A stretch of DNA of 50,715 nt, from assembly GCA_910584375.1 (NCBI GenBank), contig CAJUAH010000004.1, positions 136,336-187,050 of the forward strand, in the 5' to 3' direction. The notes under the pieces were generated by a model that was given only the letters and a program-made list of their open reading frames with translations, was not told where the DNA came from and made no database searches. Numbering within the stretch: the first letter of the stretch is position 1; each line of letters opens with the position of its first letter. Source of the stretch: an uncultured Acetatifactor sp. GTDB taxonomy: Bacteria > Bacillota > Clostridia > Lachnospirales > Lachnospiraceae. Shown one piece after another: positions 24,878 through 34,518 of the stretch. The translations under genes and the position numbers were made by a program.

Positions 24878-27112
24878 ATGAAAAAAGGAGTTAAACAAAG
24901 GGGATGTTGTCTGCTCCTGCTGCTCCTGTCTATGGCGCTGTATTCTTGCGGACTTCGGGAGAACCCGGAGTCCGTTTTGCATGAGGAGGAAGATACTGTA
25001 GTCCCGGTGGCGACTTTTCAGGATATGGATTTTCCTGTTCCGCTGTCCGCATTTCGGGCGTATGCTTTTAATGACAGATGGTTTTATGCTGCAATTGTCG
25101 TTAGCTATGACAGAGAGGCGCAGCGGGGGCATTGGTGTATCTACCGGAGCCCGGCGGCGGACGATTTTGAGCCGGAGATTCATGTTGAGAGTGAAGCGGG
25201 AAATCTCCTGGCTCTGCTTGCCGACAGGCAGGATAACTGTTTTTTGTTTATGGAGCAGGGAACGGAAAAATATTCTCTGGAAAAGTATGACGGCGATGGA
25301 AACTTACAGTGGCGTCAGGAGTATACGGCGTCACAGTTGTCGGACAGGGGACAGCGCCTTACGGAGGGCACAGTCACGGAAGACGGCAGGGTGATACTGT
25401 ACGACTACGGGGCGGAGGGCAGCGTCTTTGTGATAGGGGCGGACGGCGACCTTCAGGGTACGTTTACGCCGCCGCTGGACAGTCTGGAAGGGATCGTGGA
25501 AGGACAGGGGGGCCGGATATACGCATACTGTCTCACGGGGGACGAGCCGATCTTTGCGGATATAGAGGATCCGGGGAAAAAGTATGTATGCCCGATCACG
25601 CCCCTGCGGGTATATGGAGGATGTGAGGACGGCATATATCTGCATACGAAAGAGGGCTTGTGGAAATATGCCCCGGAGACGGGGGGGACGGAGCGTCTGT
25701 GGCTGTGGGACGACGAATATGTGCAGATAGAGGGCAGCCAGGTATGCTATATTTCCAGAGGGGAAGAGACTATCCATATTGTATGTCAGGAGCCGTACAG
25801 GGAAAGCGGCGCGGGGAAGGGCGGGCAGTTCACCTTCGCCAGCGTCCGTTTTGGAAACTCCCGGGACTATCCGGAAAAACAGGTAGTGACGCTGGGCCGT
25901 TCCGCCTATCAGCGCTTTGATGAGTATAGCGGCCATCGCACGGAGGAGCTGGTGCGATTGTATAACAGGCAGAGCAGGAAATACAGGGTGGTGTATCTTC
26001 AGCCGGATGAGGAGGTGCTGGCCGGAAACGGAATAGAGGAGTTTATCGGAGGCCTGGAACTACAGCTTCTGCGGGGAGAAGGGCCGGATGTGATCGAAAC
26101 CCAGGGACTGAATGTGGACAGTCTGGCGGCCAAGGGAGCTTTTGAAGATTTGACGCCCTACTATCAGGCCAGCGACGCGGTGGACAGCGACGAGATCCTG
26201 GAGCCGATAAGGGAGGCCGGAAAAGTGATGGGACAGGATATGGTGGTTATCCCGGCCTTTTATATGGACTCCATGCTTTCCAGGGAGCAAATAGGAGCGG
26301 CGGACTGGACGCCGCTACGTTTTCTGGAGACGGCGCAGGGAGACGGAGATAATATATATCCATCGGCGAGCCAGATGAATGCGCTTTGGTACTGTATGGG
26401 AGTGAATATTGACGGGTATTTTGTGGATTACGGGAACAGAGAATGCTATTTTGACAGGAAGGAGTTTGGGGAGATTCTGGAGAGATGCAGTAGCTGGGAG
26501 AGAGAACTGCCGCCTGTCATGGTACTGGACAGTATAGAAATGCTGGAGGCTCAGTTATACGCCCAGATGCACGAGGAGCCACAGTGGCTGCTGAAAAGTA
26601 TACAGGTCAGTAATATGCAGAATGTGATGCAGTACAACGACGAGGGGGCTTTCTGGCTGGGGTATCCGGGATGGAACGGCGCGGAGACGAAGATTGGAGT
26701 GCGGGATGCCTTTGTCATGAACAGCGCGTCAAAAAACAAAGAGGGAGCCTGGGATTTCCTGGAGTTTTTGCTGTCCCAGGAACTGCAGGACAGTATAGAC
26801 TGGGATTTCCCGGCCAGGCGGGACAGCTTTGAGACCTATCTACGCACCTCTTTTGTACAATTGGAGGATAGGGACACAGTGTTCGGGGACGTATGGGGGG
26901 AAATCCGCAATCCTACCCAGGAGGAGTACGATCTGGTCTGGGGAATGTTGGAACGCGCGGTGTATCGGCCCTCCGGCTTTTTTTACAATAACAACCCGAT
27001 CCAAGTCATTCTGGAAGAGGAGAGCAGCATGTATTTTGCGGGGGACGCCACTCTGGAGGAGACTGTGGAGAAGATTCAAAGCCGGGTAGAGCTGTATCTG
27101 AACGAATTATAA
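24878..27112 (+). CDS. Lipoprotein: propeller-like region fused to a solute-binding protein domain
   Basis: The 744-aa lipoprotein has a signal peptide ending in the lipobox ALYSC. Residues of about 40-360 hold repeated strand-rich units (for example LEKYDGDGNLQWRQEY and DGIYLHTKEGLWKY) that resemble a beta-propeller. From about 370 on, the sequence resembles family 1 extracellular solute-binding proteins (RLYNRQSRKYRVVYLQPDE, GPDVIETQGLNVDSLAAKGAFEDLTPYY, NKEGAWDFLEFLLS). ABC permease genes are not adjacent. I placed the start at ATG 24878 after GGGGAGG; upstream in-frame codons belong to the previous gene's other frame. A strong terminator follows. Confidence 0.8.
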   Translation: MKKGVKQRGCCLLLLLLSMALYSCGLRENPESVLHEEEDTVVPVATFQDMDFPVPLSAFRAYAFNDRWFYAAIVVSYDREAQRGHWCIYRSPAADDFEPEIHVESEAGNLLALLADRQDNCFLFMEQGTEKYSLEKYDGDGNLQWRQEYTASQLSDRGQRLTEGTVTEDGRVILYDYGAEGSVFVIGADGDLQGTFTPPLDSLEGIVEGQGGRIYAYCLTGDEPIFADIEDPGKKYVCPITPLRVYGGCEDGIYLHTKEGLWKYAPETGGTERLWLWDDEYVQIEGSQVCYISRGEETIHIVCQEPYRESGAGKGGQFTFASVRFGNSRDYPEKQVVTLGRSAYQRFDEYSGHRTEELVRLYNRQSRKYRVVYLQPDEEVLAGNGIEEFIGGLELQLLRGEGPDVIETQGLNVDSLAAKGAFEDLTPYYQASDAVDSDEILEPIREAGKVMGQDMVVIPAFYMDSMLSREQIGAADWTPLRFLETAQGDGDNIYPSASQMNALWYCMGVNIDGYFVDYGNRECYFDRKEFGEILERCSSWERELPPVMVLDSIEMLEAQLYAQMHEEPQWLLKSIQVSNMQNVMQYNDEGAFWLGYPGWNGAETKIGVRDAFVMNSASKNKEGAWDFLEFLLSQELQDSIDWDFPARRDSFETYLRTSFVQLEDRDTVFGDVWGEIRNPTQEEYDLVWGMLERAVYRPSGFFYNNNPIQVILEEESSMYFAGDATLEETVEKIQSRVELYLNEL

Positions 27113-27195
27113 AATTTTAGATATAACGGTAGAATAGCCATATTAACGCACCGCAATAGATAAAATTGAACACTCGCCGCCCATCACAGCGGGGC

Positions 27196-27234
27196 AAAAA
27201 AGCAGTGAATCTGAAAAAGGTTCGCTGCTTTTTT
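27196..27234. terminator. Bidirectional terminator
   Basis: AAAAAAGCAGTGAA (27196-27209) pairs with TTCGCTGCTTTTTT (27221-27234), a 14-bp stem with one G-T pair and an 11-nt loop, flanked by A and T runs so it can work in both directions. It separates the lipoprotein transcript from the GH2 gene. The rest of the 255-nt gap (27113-27367) shows no convincing promoter. Confidence 0.85.
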
Positions 27235-27367
27235 GAACCCAAATCGTATACAAATTACTGTCTGCGCAAATAATGATACGGACAAATATGCTGGAAAGGC
27301 ACAGTTGAAACCGGGCGGAAGAAATGCCTGTGTGAGAGCGCAAAGCGGCGCGCGGAAAGGTATGGCA

Positions 27368-29680
27368 ATGAAAAAAATCTGTTGGAACAAAGGCTGGCAG
27401 TTTTGTAAAACGGATGGGGATAAAACCGATGCGGTTCAAACCGGCGCAGCCCAGAACGGCGCGGCCCGTTGGGAGCGGGTAGACCTGCCCCATACATGGA
27501 ACGGAAAGGACGGGCAGGACGGGGGCAACGACTACTACCGGGGAACCTGCTGTTACAAAAAGACTCTGAAAAAAGAAGAAGTGGAGGATGGAGAGGTCTA
27601 CCTGGAGTTTGAGGGCGTCAACTCCTCGGCGGATCTGTATGTGAACGGTCGCCTGCTGGCTCATCACGACGGCGGCTATTCCACCTGGAGATGTAATATA
27701 ACCCAGGCTCTGGAGGAGGAGAATGAGATCCGGGTGCTGGTGGACAACGCTCCCAACGACCGCGTGTATCCGCAGATGGCGGACTTCACGTTCTATGGGG
27801 GGATATACCGAAACGTATCTCTGCTGACGGTGGGCAGGGTGAGATTTGACCTGGACTATTACGGAGGCCCGGGTGTGAGCGTGACCCCCGTTATAAAGGG
27901 CGGAGACGCCGATGTCTATGTGGAGGCATACTTAACCGGGGCGACGGGAAAGGAAAAACTGCGCTTTTCCATATGGGACGGCGAGGAAAAGAAGGCGGAG
28001 GCAGAGACGGCCGCAGACTCCCCGACGACGCATATCCCTCTTAAAAACGTCCGCTTATGGAACGGGCGCAAAGATCCGCACCTGTATACGCTGCGGGCGA
28101 TTTTGACCGACGGAAACACGGAGCTGGACCGCAGGGAGATCCGTTTCGGATGCCGCAGTTTCGCCATCGATCCTCAAAAAGGCTTTATTTTGAATGGAGA
28201 AAGTTATCCCCTGCGGGGCGTATCCCGTCACCAGGACCGTCCGGGCAAAGGAAACGCACTGTCAAGAGCGGATCATGAGGAAGATATGGATCTGATCTGC
28301 GAGATGGGAGCCAACACCATCCGTCTGGCCCATTACCAGCACAATCAGTATTTTTACGATCTCTGCGACGAGCGGGGTATGGTAGTCTGGGCGGAAATTC
28401 CCTATATCTCCCGGCATATGGAGAGGGGCGTGGAAAATACCGTGTCCCAGATGAAGGAGCTGGTGGTTCAGAACTATAATCATCCCTGCATCGCGGTGTG
28501 GGGCCTGTCCAACGAGATCACCATGGGCGGGGCGGAGGATCCCGGTCTGCTGAAAAATCACCGCATTTTAAACGACCTGTGCCATGAGTTGGATCCCACC
28601 CGGCTGACCACTGTGGCCGTGGTATCCATGTGCGATATAGACGCGGAGTATCTGCATATTCCCGACGTGATCTCCTACAACCATTACTTTGGCTGGTACG
28701 GCGGGGACACTTCCATGAACGGAGAGTTTTTTGACCGTTTTCACGCCAGATATCCCCACAGGCCCATAGGCATGAGCGAGTACGGCTGCGAGGCGCTGAA
28801 CTGGCACAGCTCCCAGCCGGAGCAGGGGGATTATACCGAGGAGTACCAGGCGTACTACCATGAAGAATTGATCAGGCAGTTGTTCTCCAGGCCCTATATC
28901 TGGGCTACCCATGTGTGGAATATGTTTGACTTTGCGGCCGACGCCAGGGCGGAGGGAGGCGAGGACGGCATGAACCACAAGGGCCTGGTGACTTTTGACA
29001 GAAAATACAAAAAAGACGCTTTTTATGCCTACAAAGCCTGGCTGTCCCAGGAGCCCTTTGTCCATATCTGCGGAAAACGCTATGTGGACAGGGTGGAGGA
29101 TGTGACCGGGGTCACAGTCTACTCCAACCAGCCGGAGGTGGAACTGCTGGCAAACGGGAAAAGCCTGGGGAAAAAGGCGTCGCCGGAGCATTTTTTCTAT
29201 TTCGACGTGCCGAATCGGGGCGAGACGGCGCTGACGGCGATAGCAGGGGACTGTCGGGACGAGAGCAGGATACGCAAGGTGGATACTTTCAACGAGGACT
29301 ACCGCATGAAGGAAAGCGGGGGCGTGGTCAACTGGTTTGACATCACCGCCCCGGAGGGCTTTTTTTCCGTCAACGACAGGATGGGGGATCTGTTGGCCAC
29401 AGAGGAAGGAAAGAAGTTCTTGCGGGAGATGGGGGATATATTGGCAGGAAAGCAGAAAAATGGCGGGGAACAGAGCGACGACGGAGGGCAGAACCCAAGC
29501 GGAGAGCAGGGTTTCGGCGGCGTACAGTTAAATGAGGGCATGATCCGCATGATGAGCGGATTTACGGTAAAGCGAATGCTGAACATGCTGGGAACCGCGG
29601 GTCTGGAGCCCCTCACGGCGGAGGAGATTCTGGAAATCAACCGCAGGCTGAACCGGATCAGAAAGGAGAGACAGAATTGA
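27368..29680 (+). CDS. Glycoside hydrolase family 2 (beta-galactosidase-like)
   Basis: The 770-aa enzyme is cytoplasmic, with no signal peptide. It has a jelly-roll sugar-binding domain (to about 170; VYLEFEGVNSSADLYVNG), an Ig-like domain, and a TIM barrel with LRGVSRHQD. Acid/base E383 is in VWGLSNEI and nucleophile E471 is in GMSEYGCEA. The C-terminal tail has a Gly/Gln/Ser-rich insert (GGEQSDDGGQNPSGEQ). The family hydrolyses beta-galactosides or related beta-linked sugars. ATG 27368 is chosen because AAAGG lies 7 nt upstream; an ATG 6 nt earlier is also possible. The downstream GPH symporter overlaps it by 4 nt, so uptake and hydrolysis are coupled. Confidence 0.9.
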   Translation: MKKICWNKGWQFCKTDGDKTDAVQTGAAQNGAARWERVDLPHTWNGKDGQDGGNDYYRGTCCYKKTLKKEEVEDGEVYLEFEGVNSSADLYVNGRLLAHHDGGYSTWRCNITQALEEENEIRVLVDNAPNDRVYPQMADFTFYGGIYRNVSLLTVGRVRFDLDYYGGPGVSVTPVIKGGDADVYVEAYLTGATGKEKLRFSIWDGEEKKAEAETAADSPTTHIPLKNVRLWNGRKDPHLYTLRAILTDGNTELDRREIRFGCRSFAIDPQKGFILNGESYPLRGVSRHQDRPGKGNALSRADHEEDMDLICEMGANTIRLAHYQHNQYFYDLCDERGMVVWAEIPYISRHMERGVENTVSQMKELVVQNYNHPCIAVWGLSNEITMGGAEDPGLLKNHRILNDLCHELDPTRLTTVAVVSMCDIDAEYLHIPDVISYNHYFGWYGGDTSMNGEFFDRFHARYPHRPIGMSEYGCEALNWHSSQPEQGDYTEEYQAYYHEELIRQLFSRPYIWATHVWNMFDFAADARAEGGEDGMNHKGLVTFDRKYKKDAFYAYKAWLSQEPFVHICGKRYVDRVEDVTGVTVYSNQPEVELLANGKSLGKKASPEHFFYFDVPNRGETALTAIAGDCRDESRIRKVDTFNEDYRMKESGGVVNWFDITAPEGFFSVNDRMGDLLATEEGKKFLREMGDILAGKQKNGGEQSDDGGQNPSGEQGFGGVQLNEGMIRMMSGFTVKRMLNMLGTAGLEPLTAEEILEINRRLNRIRKERQN

Positions 29681-31077
29681 GCGAAAATAAGGGCAGACCC
29701 TTTGGCATAGGGGATAAAGCGGGCTATCTGCTGGGCGATGTGGCAAACGATTTCAGCTTTCTGTTTGCCAGTACCTATGTCATGGTGTTCTATTCCAAGG
29801 TAATGGGTATCAGCACAGGATTGATCGGCACCATGTTTCTGATCGCCCGCTGTGTGGACGCCTTCACCGACATCGGTATGGGACGTATCGCCGACAGGGC
29901 CCGAACGGGAAAAAACGGAAAGTTCCGCCCCTGGATTCTGCGGATGTGCGGGCCGGTGGCCATATCCTCCTTCCTGATGTACCAGTCCGCCCTGCGGGAT
30001 CTGCCCTACGGCGTCAAGGCGGCTTATATGTTTGCGACGTATATCCTGTGGGGCTCGGTGTTTTACACATCCATCAATATACCGTACGGCTCTATGGCCT
30101 CCGTGATCTCCCAGAGCCCCAGGGACAGAAGTTCCCTGTCGGTGTTTCGCTCCATGGGCGGTATGTTCGCGGGTATTCTGATCAGCGTGGTCGCCCCGCT
30201 GGTGGTCTACTATGAGGACGCGGCGGGCAACCGGGTGGTCGATCCCACCAATTTCACGATACTGGCGGGCGTATTTTCCGTGTGCGCCATCCTCTGCTAT
30301 CTGCTTTGTTACTGGCTGTGTACGGAACGGGTGGCCCTGCCGGAAAAAAAAGAGTCCCCGGGCGGCAACGGTTCCGTTTTGGAGACAATAAAGGAGATAA
30401 CCGGCAGCAGGGCCCTGCTGGGCATTATCCTGTCCGCGCTGCTGTTGCTGCTGGCCTCTCTGATGAGCCAGGGCCTGAACAACTATCTGTACGCGGATTA
30501 TTTTAAAAATACGGAGGCCCTGTCCCTCTCGGCCGTGCTGCAATTTCCGGTGATGCTGATACTGGCGGCGTTTTCCACCAGGCTGTCGGTGCGGTTTGGC
30601 AAGAGAGAGGGAGGCGTCGTGGGTATGCTGCTCTCCGGTCTGCTGTATGTGCTGATCGGTTTTCTGCATGTGACGAATGTGTGGGTGTTTATCGCCCTGA
30701 TATTTGTGGCCATGATCGGTATGAGTTTCTTTAATATGCAGTGTTTTGCGCTGGTGACCGACGTCATCGACGACAAGGAGGTGCGCACGGGCCACAGGGA
30801 CGACGGAACGATCTACGGGATCTACTCTTTTTCCCGCAAGATCGGACAGGCCCTGGCCGGGGGCATGAGCGGCTGGGCCCTGGCGCTGATCGGCTATGAC
30901 GAACTGGCGGCGGCCCAGACAGAGCAGGTGGCCAGAGGTATCTACAATATATCCACTTTTTTCCCGGGGATCGCCTACCTGTTGGGGGCGGCGGTGCTGT
31001 TCTTTATCTACCCTCTGGGCAAAAACAGGGTGGAGAGCAATGTGAAGGAACTGAAAAAGCGGCACGAGGAATCTTAA
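29677..31077 (+). CDS. GPH family sugar:cation symporter (MelB-like)
   Basis: The 466-aa protein has about 12 membrane segments. GIGDKAGYLLGDVANDFSF at the N-terminus and the DAFTDIGMGRIADRARTGKNGKFRPW loop are signatures of glycoside-pentoside-hexuronide symporters. It starts at TTG inside the GH2 stop (TTGA overlap), so it is translationally coupled to the GH2 enzyme and presumably imports that enzyme's substrate. The end overlaps the convergent chemoreceptor gene by 4 nt. Confidence 0.93.
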   Translation: MSENKGRPFGIGDKAGYLLGDVANDFSFLFASTYVMVFYSKVMGISTGLIGTMFLIARCVDAFTDIGMGRIADRARTGKNGKFRPWILRMCGPVAISSFLMYQSALRDLPYGVKAAYMFATYILWGSVFYTSINIPYGSMASVISQSPRDRSSLSVFRSMGGMFAGILISVVAPLVVYYEDAAGNRVVDPTNFTILAGVFSVCAILCYLLCYWLCTERVALPEKKESPGGNGSVLETIKEITGSRALLGIILSALLLLLASLMSQGLNNYLYADYFKNTEALSLSAVLQFPVMLILAAFSTRLSVRFGKREGGVVGMLLSGLLYVLIGFLHVTNVWVFIALIFVAMIGMSFFNMQCFALVTDVIDDKEVRTGHRDDGTIYGIYSFSRKIGQALAGGMSGWALALIGYDELAAAQTEQVARGIYNISTFFPGIAYLLGAAVLFFIYPLGKNRVESNVKELKKRHEES

Positions 31078-33182
31078 ACCCTGAATACGGATATCTCCGC
31101 CTTGAGGCTGTCCATGTTTTCGCCCAGCGTATCGGCGGTTCTGTTCAGATTTTCCACATTTTCCAGCAGTTTGTCCGCCACTTCCCGCACGGTCTTCGCG
31201 CTCCCTGCCGTCTCCTCGATGATGTGGGAGATATTCTTGACCGCCATAACGGCGTCGCCGCGCTCGCCGTCCGCACGCCCGGTTCCCGCGGAGATATCCC
31301 TTAGACCTTCTACCAGAGCGCTCATATGCTGCTGCATGCCGCGAAAGACTGCGGTCACCCTGTCCACGGCCTCGGTCTGCAACGCCACCATCTCTTTTGC
31401 CTGATTGGCGCTGTCTACGCTGTCCATGGTCTGCGTGCCGATATAGCTCACATTGTCCCGGATCTCCCCCGCCGCCCTGGCGGAATCGTCCGCCAGCTTG
31501 CGGATCTCCTCGGCTACCACGGCAAATCCCCGGCCTGCCGCGCCTGCGCGGGCCGCCTCGATGGAGGCGTTCAACGACAGCAGATTCGTCTGCTCCGAGA
31601 TCTCCGTGATCGTTCCCACAAACGAGTTGATGGCCTCGGACTTTTTGCGCAGGGAGTCGATATCCGCCCCCACTTTCTCCGTTATCCGGGTGGTCGCCTC
31701 AGCCCGTTCTCCCAGCAGTTGTACGATTTCCATACCCTGCGCGATCATGCTCTCCGTCTCTTCCACCAGCTTTCCCACCTCTTCGACGATCCGGCTGACA
31801 TTCTGTATCTCGTTGGAAAGCACGTCCGTCTTGTCCACGCATTCTCTGGCGTGCCGGGACTGTCTGGCCATGCCTTCGTTGATATCGGAGACGGCCAGCG
31901 TGATATCCCGCGAATATTCGTTGATGACGTTTGAGGCCTTTTCCACCTCCCTGGATGAATGTTCCAACTGACAGGAGGCGTGATTGACCTTGTCCACCAG
32001 ATTCTTGGTGTTGGAGATCATATTTGTGGCGGATCCGGCCAGACTGCGGAACTCGTCGTGGCCTTTGGCCGTCACCCGCACCGTCAGGTCGCCTCTGGCA
32101 ACCTCTCCCAGTTTCCCGGAGATATGTTTCATATTGTTCTGAATACCGGAAACGATGAGCAGTCCCACGATCAGCGCGATGACGCATGCCAGGATCACCA
32201 GTCCGAGAGTCATGCTTTTTATCTCCTGGGCCTGCCGGGTGATGACGGACATGGGCACCAGCGCGCAGACCGTCGCTCCCGTCTTCTCGCTGACACTGTA
32301 GAGGAACAGATATCTCTCGCCCGCGTAGTCCACCTGCCGGTATCCCTCCGGGCTCTCAGCCCCATCGATACCGGTAAAAAATTCCTGCCCGGAAAATACA
32401 TTCGCGCCCTCCGCCAGCCTGCTGTCCTGTCCCTCCGCCAGTCTTTCGCAGACCAGTTCCCTGCCGCCCGCGGTGACAAAGCCCAGGATGCTGCCTTCCC
32501 CCAGATCCATGGAACCGATAAATTCCCGGATCGCCTCGGAGGATATATCGATCACGACGCAGGCCTTGTTGCCCTTGGCCTGAACCTGGTAAGCGAGGAT
32601 ATACTGATCCGTCGTCTTCGTCAGTCCCAGCTTTTCATCCAGCAGCGGATGACTGTCTATCCAACTGACCACATTTTTCCCGTCGTGGGGCACGGATTCC
32701 GCATATGCGCTGTAAAAGCCGTCCGTGTTGGCGTTGGCGCCGGTGGAGATCATATAGGTTCCCTCCATGGTGATGATATGTATATTGCTGATAAAGCTGT
32801 TGCCGGCCCGGGCCGTCGTGATTTCTTTTTTGTAAGAATCCCGCAGTTGGGACATCTCGTAGGGATCGTCGCTGCCCAGCCCCAGAAAGTATTTGGAGAG
32901 ATCGCTGTTAAAGGCGTATTTCAGCGCCTCGGAGCTGATAAAGGAGCAGCTCATATCGATGTATTCCGTGGCCATACGCATCGCCTGCATGGTGGAATCC
33001 TGATACTTGTCGTTCATGCCCCGGGCCGCCTTCTGATAAGAGGACACGCCTATGACGATCATGAACGCGATGGGTACGAGAAAACAGAGGATTACCTTGT
33101 TACGGATCCCCAGGAGCATAAACCTTTTCTCTCCGGACGCATCGATATGCTTTTTTGTCTTGCTTTTTCGTATCTCCCGCAT
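31074..33182 (-). CDS. Methyl-accepting chemotaxis protein
   Basis: The 702-aa receptor has a basic N-terminus, a first membrane segment (about 28-47) and an extracellular dCache-like ligand region (about 50-320). A second membrane segment (LGLVILACVIALIVGLLIV) is followed by HAMP and the cytoplasmic coiled-coil signalling domain. The hairpin tip there reads EISEQTNLLSLNASIEAARAGAAGRGFAVVAEEIRKLAD. The ligand is unknown; sugar sensing is possible given the neighbouring sugar genes, but this is only inference. GAGG lies 5 nt before the ATG. No che genes are in view. Confidence 0.95.
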   Translation of the reverse strand: MREIRKSKTKKHIDASGEKRFMLLGIRNKVILCFLVPIAFMIVIGVSSYQKAARGMNDKYQDSTMQAMRMATEYIDMSCSFISSEALKYAFNSDLSKYFLGLGSDDPYEMSQLRDSYKKEITTARAGNSFISNIHIITMEGTYMISTGANANTDGFYSAYAESVPHDGKNVVSWIDSHPLLDEKLGLTKTTDQYILAYQVQAKGNKACVVIDISSEAIREFIGSMDLGEGSILGFVTAGGRELVCERLAEGQDSRLAEGANVFSGQEFFTGIDGAESPEGYRQVDYAGERYLFLYSVSEKTGATVCALVPMSVITRQAQEIKSMTLGLVILACVIALIVGLLIVSGIQNNMKHISGKLGEVARGDLTVRVTAKGHDEFRSLAGSATNMISNTKNLVDKVNHASCQLEHSSREVEKASNVINEYSRDITLAVSDINEGMARQSRHARECVDKTDVLSNEIQNVSRIVEEVGKLVEETESMIAQGMEIVQLLGERAEATTRITEKVGADIDSLRKKSEAINSFVGTITEISEQTNLLSLNASIEAARAGAAGRGFAVVAEEIRKLADDSARAAGEIRDNVSYIGTQTMDSVDSANQAKEMVALQTEAVDRVTAVFRGMQQHMSALVEGLRDISAGTGRADGERGDAVMAVKNISHIIEETAGSAKTVREVADKLLENVENLNRTADTLGENMDSLKAEISVFRV

Positions 33183-33338
33183 TTTTACCTCTTTTCCGCC
33201 ATTTGTCCCTTTTTGCCTGTCTAATGGTCATATTTTATAACAGCATAAACAATTTTTCCGGAACATGGAACACCTTCAGGGATAAAAGGTCGAAACGGAT
33301 TATAAATGAGTAAAAATTGCGCAGTATGCCGCAGTCCA

Positions 33339-33367
33339 TTGACGAAAGGGCATGGAGCAGTTACAAT
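33339..33367 (+). promoter_or_regulatory. Promoter of the MoxR/DUF5682/VWA operon
   Basis: TTGACG (33339-33344) and TACAAT (33362-33367) are separated by exactly 17 nt. The transcript would start near 33374, with a short leader of about 30 nt and GGAAAGG before the ATG. It lies in the 220-nt divergent gap shared with the chemoreceptor gene. Confidence 0.7.
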
Positions 33368-33402
33368 GAAAACAGTATATACAGGAAAGGTGTGGGATAC
33401 AT

Positions 33403-34518
33403 ATGGACGAACATAAATTATTGCGGCCCCCGGTGGAGATACGCTACCGGGAAGAGCTGGAGGCGCTTAAGGCCACGGACACGGGGAAAAAGCCGGAGAA
33501 TTGGCAGCTCTCCCCCAGGGCGGTGCGGACTTTCATTCTGGGCAGCAGGACTCCCGTTTCCCATGAGGGCGGCAGCGTCGTCATCGGGAAAAAATATTTT
33601 GGCAACGACGCGCTGGTGGAGCGCTGTATCATCACCCTGGCGGGCAACCGGGGCCTGATGCTGGTGGGCGAACCCGGCACGGCCAAGACCATGCTCTCGG
33701 AGCTGCTCTCCGCCGCCATCAGCGGCGTCAGTACCAATACCATACAGGGGACGGCGGGCACTACGGAGGATATGATCAAATATTCCTGGAATTATGCGCT
33801 GCTGCTGGCAAAAGGCCCCAGCCGGGAGGCGCTGGTGCCCTCGCCGCTGTATGTGGGCATGGAGCAGGGGATCCTGACCCGTTTCGAGGAGATCACCCGC
33901 ACCCCGGCGGAGGTGCAGGACAGCCTGATCAGCGTACTCAGCGACAAGGTGCTGAATGTGCCGGAGCTGGGGGACGAGGGGATCCTCTTTGCCCGGCCCG
34001 GCTTTAATGTGATCGGCACGGCCAACACCCGGGACAAAGGTGTGAACGAGATGAGCAGCGCCCTCAAGCGCCGTTTTAACTTTGAGACGGTGCTGCCGGT
34101 GCGGGAGGTGGCGCTGGAAAAACAGATCATTATAAACGAGGTGCAAAATCTGGCGGCGGAGAACCGCATCGACATGCCCGTGGACGAGGACGTGGCGGAG
34201 CTGCTGGCCTCTACTTACCATGAGCTGCGGGAGGGGGTATCCGCCATGGGACACCGCATTGACAGCCCGGGCTGCGTGATGAGCACCGCGGAGGCGGTGT
34301 CCGTGTACTACCAGACCATGATCGGCGCATATTATTATGGGGACGGAAACATGGACGTGGACGGTCTGGTGCAGAATCTGGTGGGCGCGCTCTCCAAGGA
34401 AAACCAGGAGGATCTGACCAGAGTAAAGGACTATTTTAACACCGTGATCAAGGACAGGGCAGGCAAGGAAGGTGGCCTATGGAAACGATACTACGACGCA
34501 AGGAAATGGCTGAAATAA
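33403..34518 (+). CDS. MoxR family AAA ATPase (YehL-like)
   Basis: The 371-aa AAA+ protein has Walker A GEPGTAKT (residues 89-96), a Walker B-like FEEITRTPAEVQDSL, sensor segment NVIGTANTRDKG and arginine-finger region SSALKRRFNFE. MoxR ATPases usually act with VWA proteins to remodel or metallate targets. Here a VWA gene follows one gene later. The order MoxR-DUF5682-VWA-SWIM matches E. coli yehL-yehM-yehP-yehQ. Its last 40 nt overlap the DUF5682 gene. Confidence 0.92.
   Translation: MDEHKLLRPPVEIRYREELEALKATDTGKKPENWQLSPRAVRTFILGSRTPVSHEGGSVVIGKKYFGNDALVERCIITLAGNRGLMLVGEPGTAKTMLSELLSAAISGVSTNTIQGTAGTTEDMIKYSWNYALLLAKGPSREALVPSPLYVGMEQGILTRFEEITRTPAEVQDSLISVLSDKVLNVPELGDEGILFARPGFNVIGTANTRDKGVNEMSSALKRRFNFETVLPVREVALEKQIIINEVQNLAAENRIDMPVDEDVAELLASTYHELREGVSAMGHRIDSPGCVMSTAEAVSVYYQTMIGAYYYGDGNMDVDGLVQNLVGALSKENQEDLTRVKDYFNTVIKDRAGKEGGLWKRYYDARKWLK

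Noticed and set aside
27233..27367. 45-residue N-terminal extension of the GH2 enzyme
   Set aside because: It would begin inside the terminator and has no ribosome binding site; the GH2 fold starts after ATG 27368.
29299..31065. 588-codon open frame on the minus strand
   Set aside because: It lies opposite the GH2 end and the GPH gene, is His/Gln-rich, and its product lacks any domain; it is a frame left open by codon bias.
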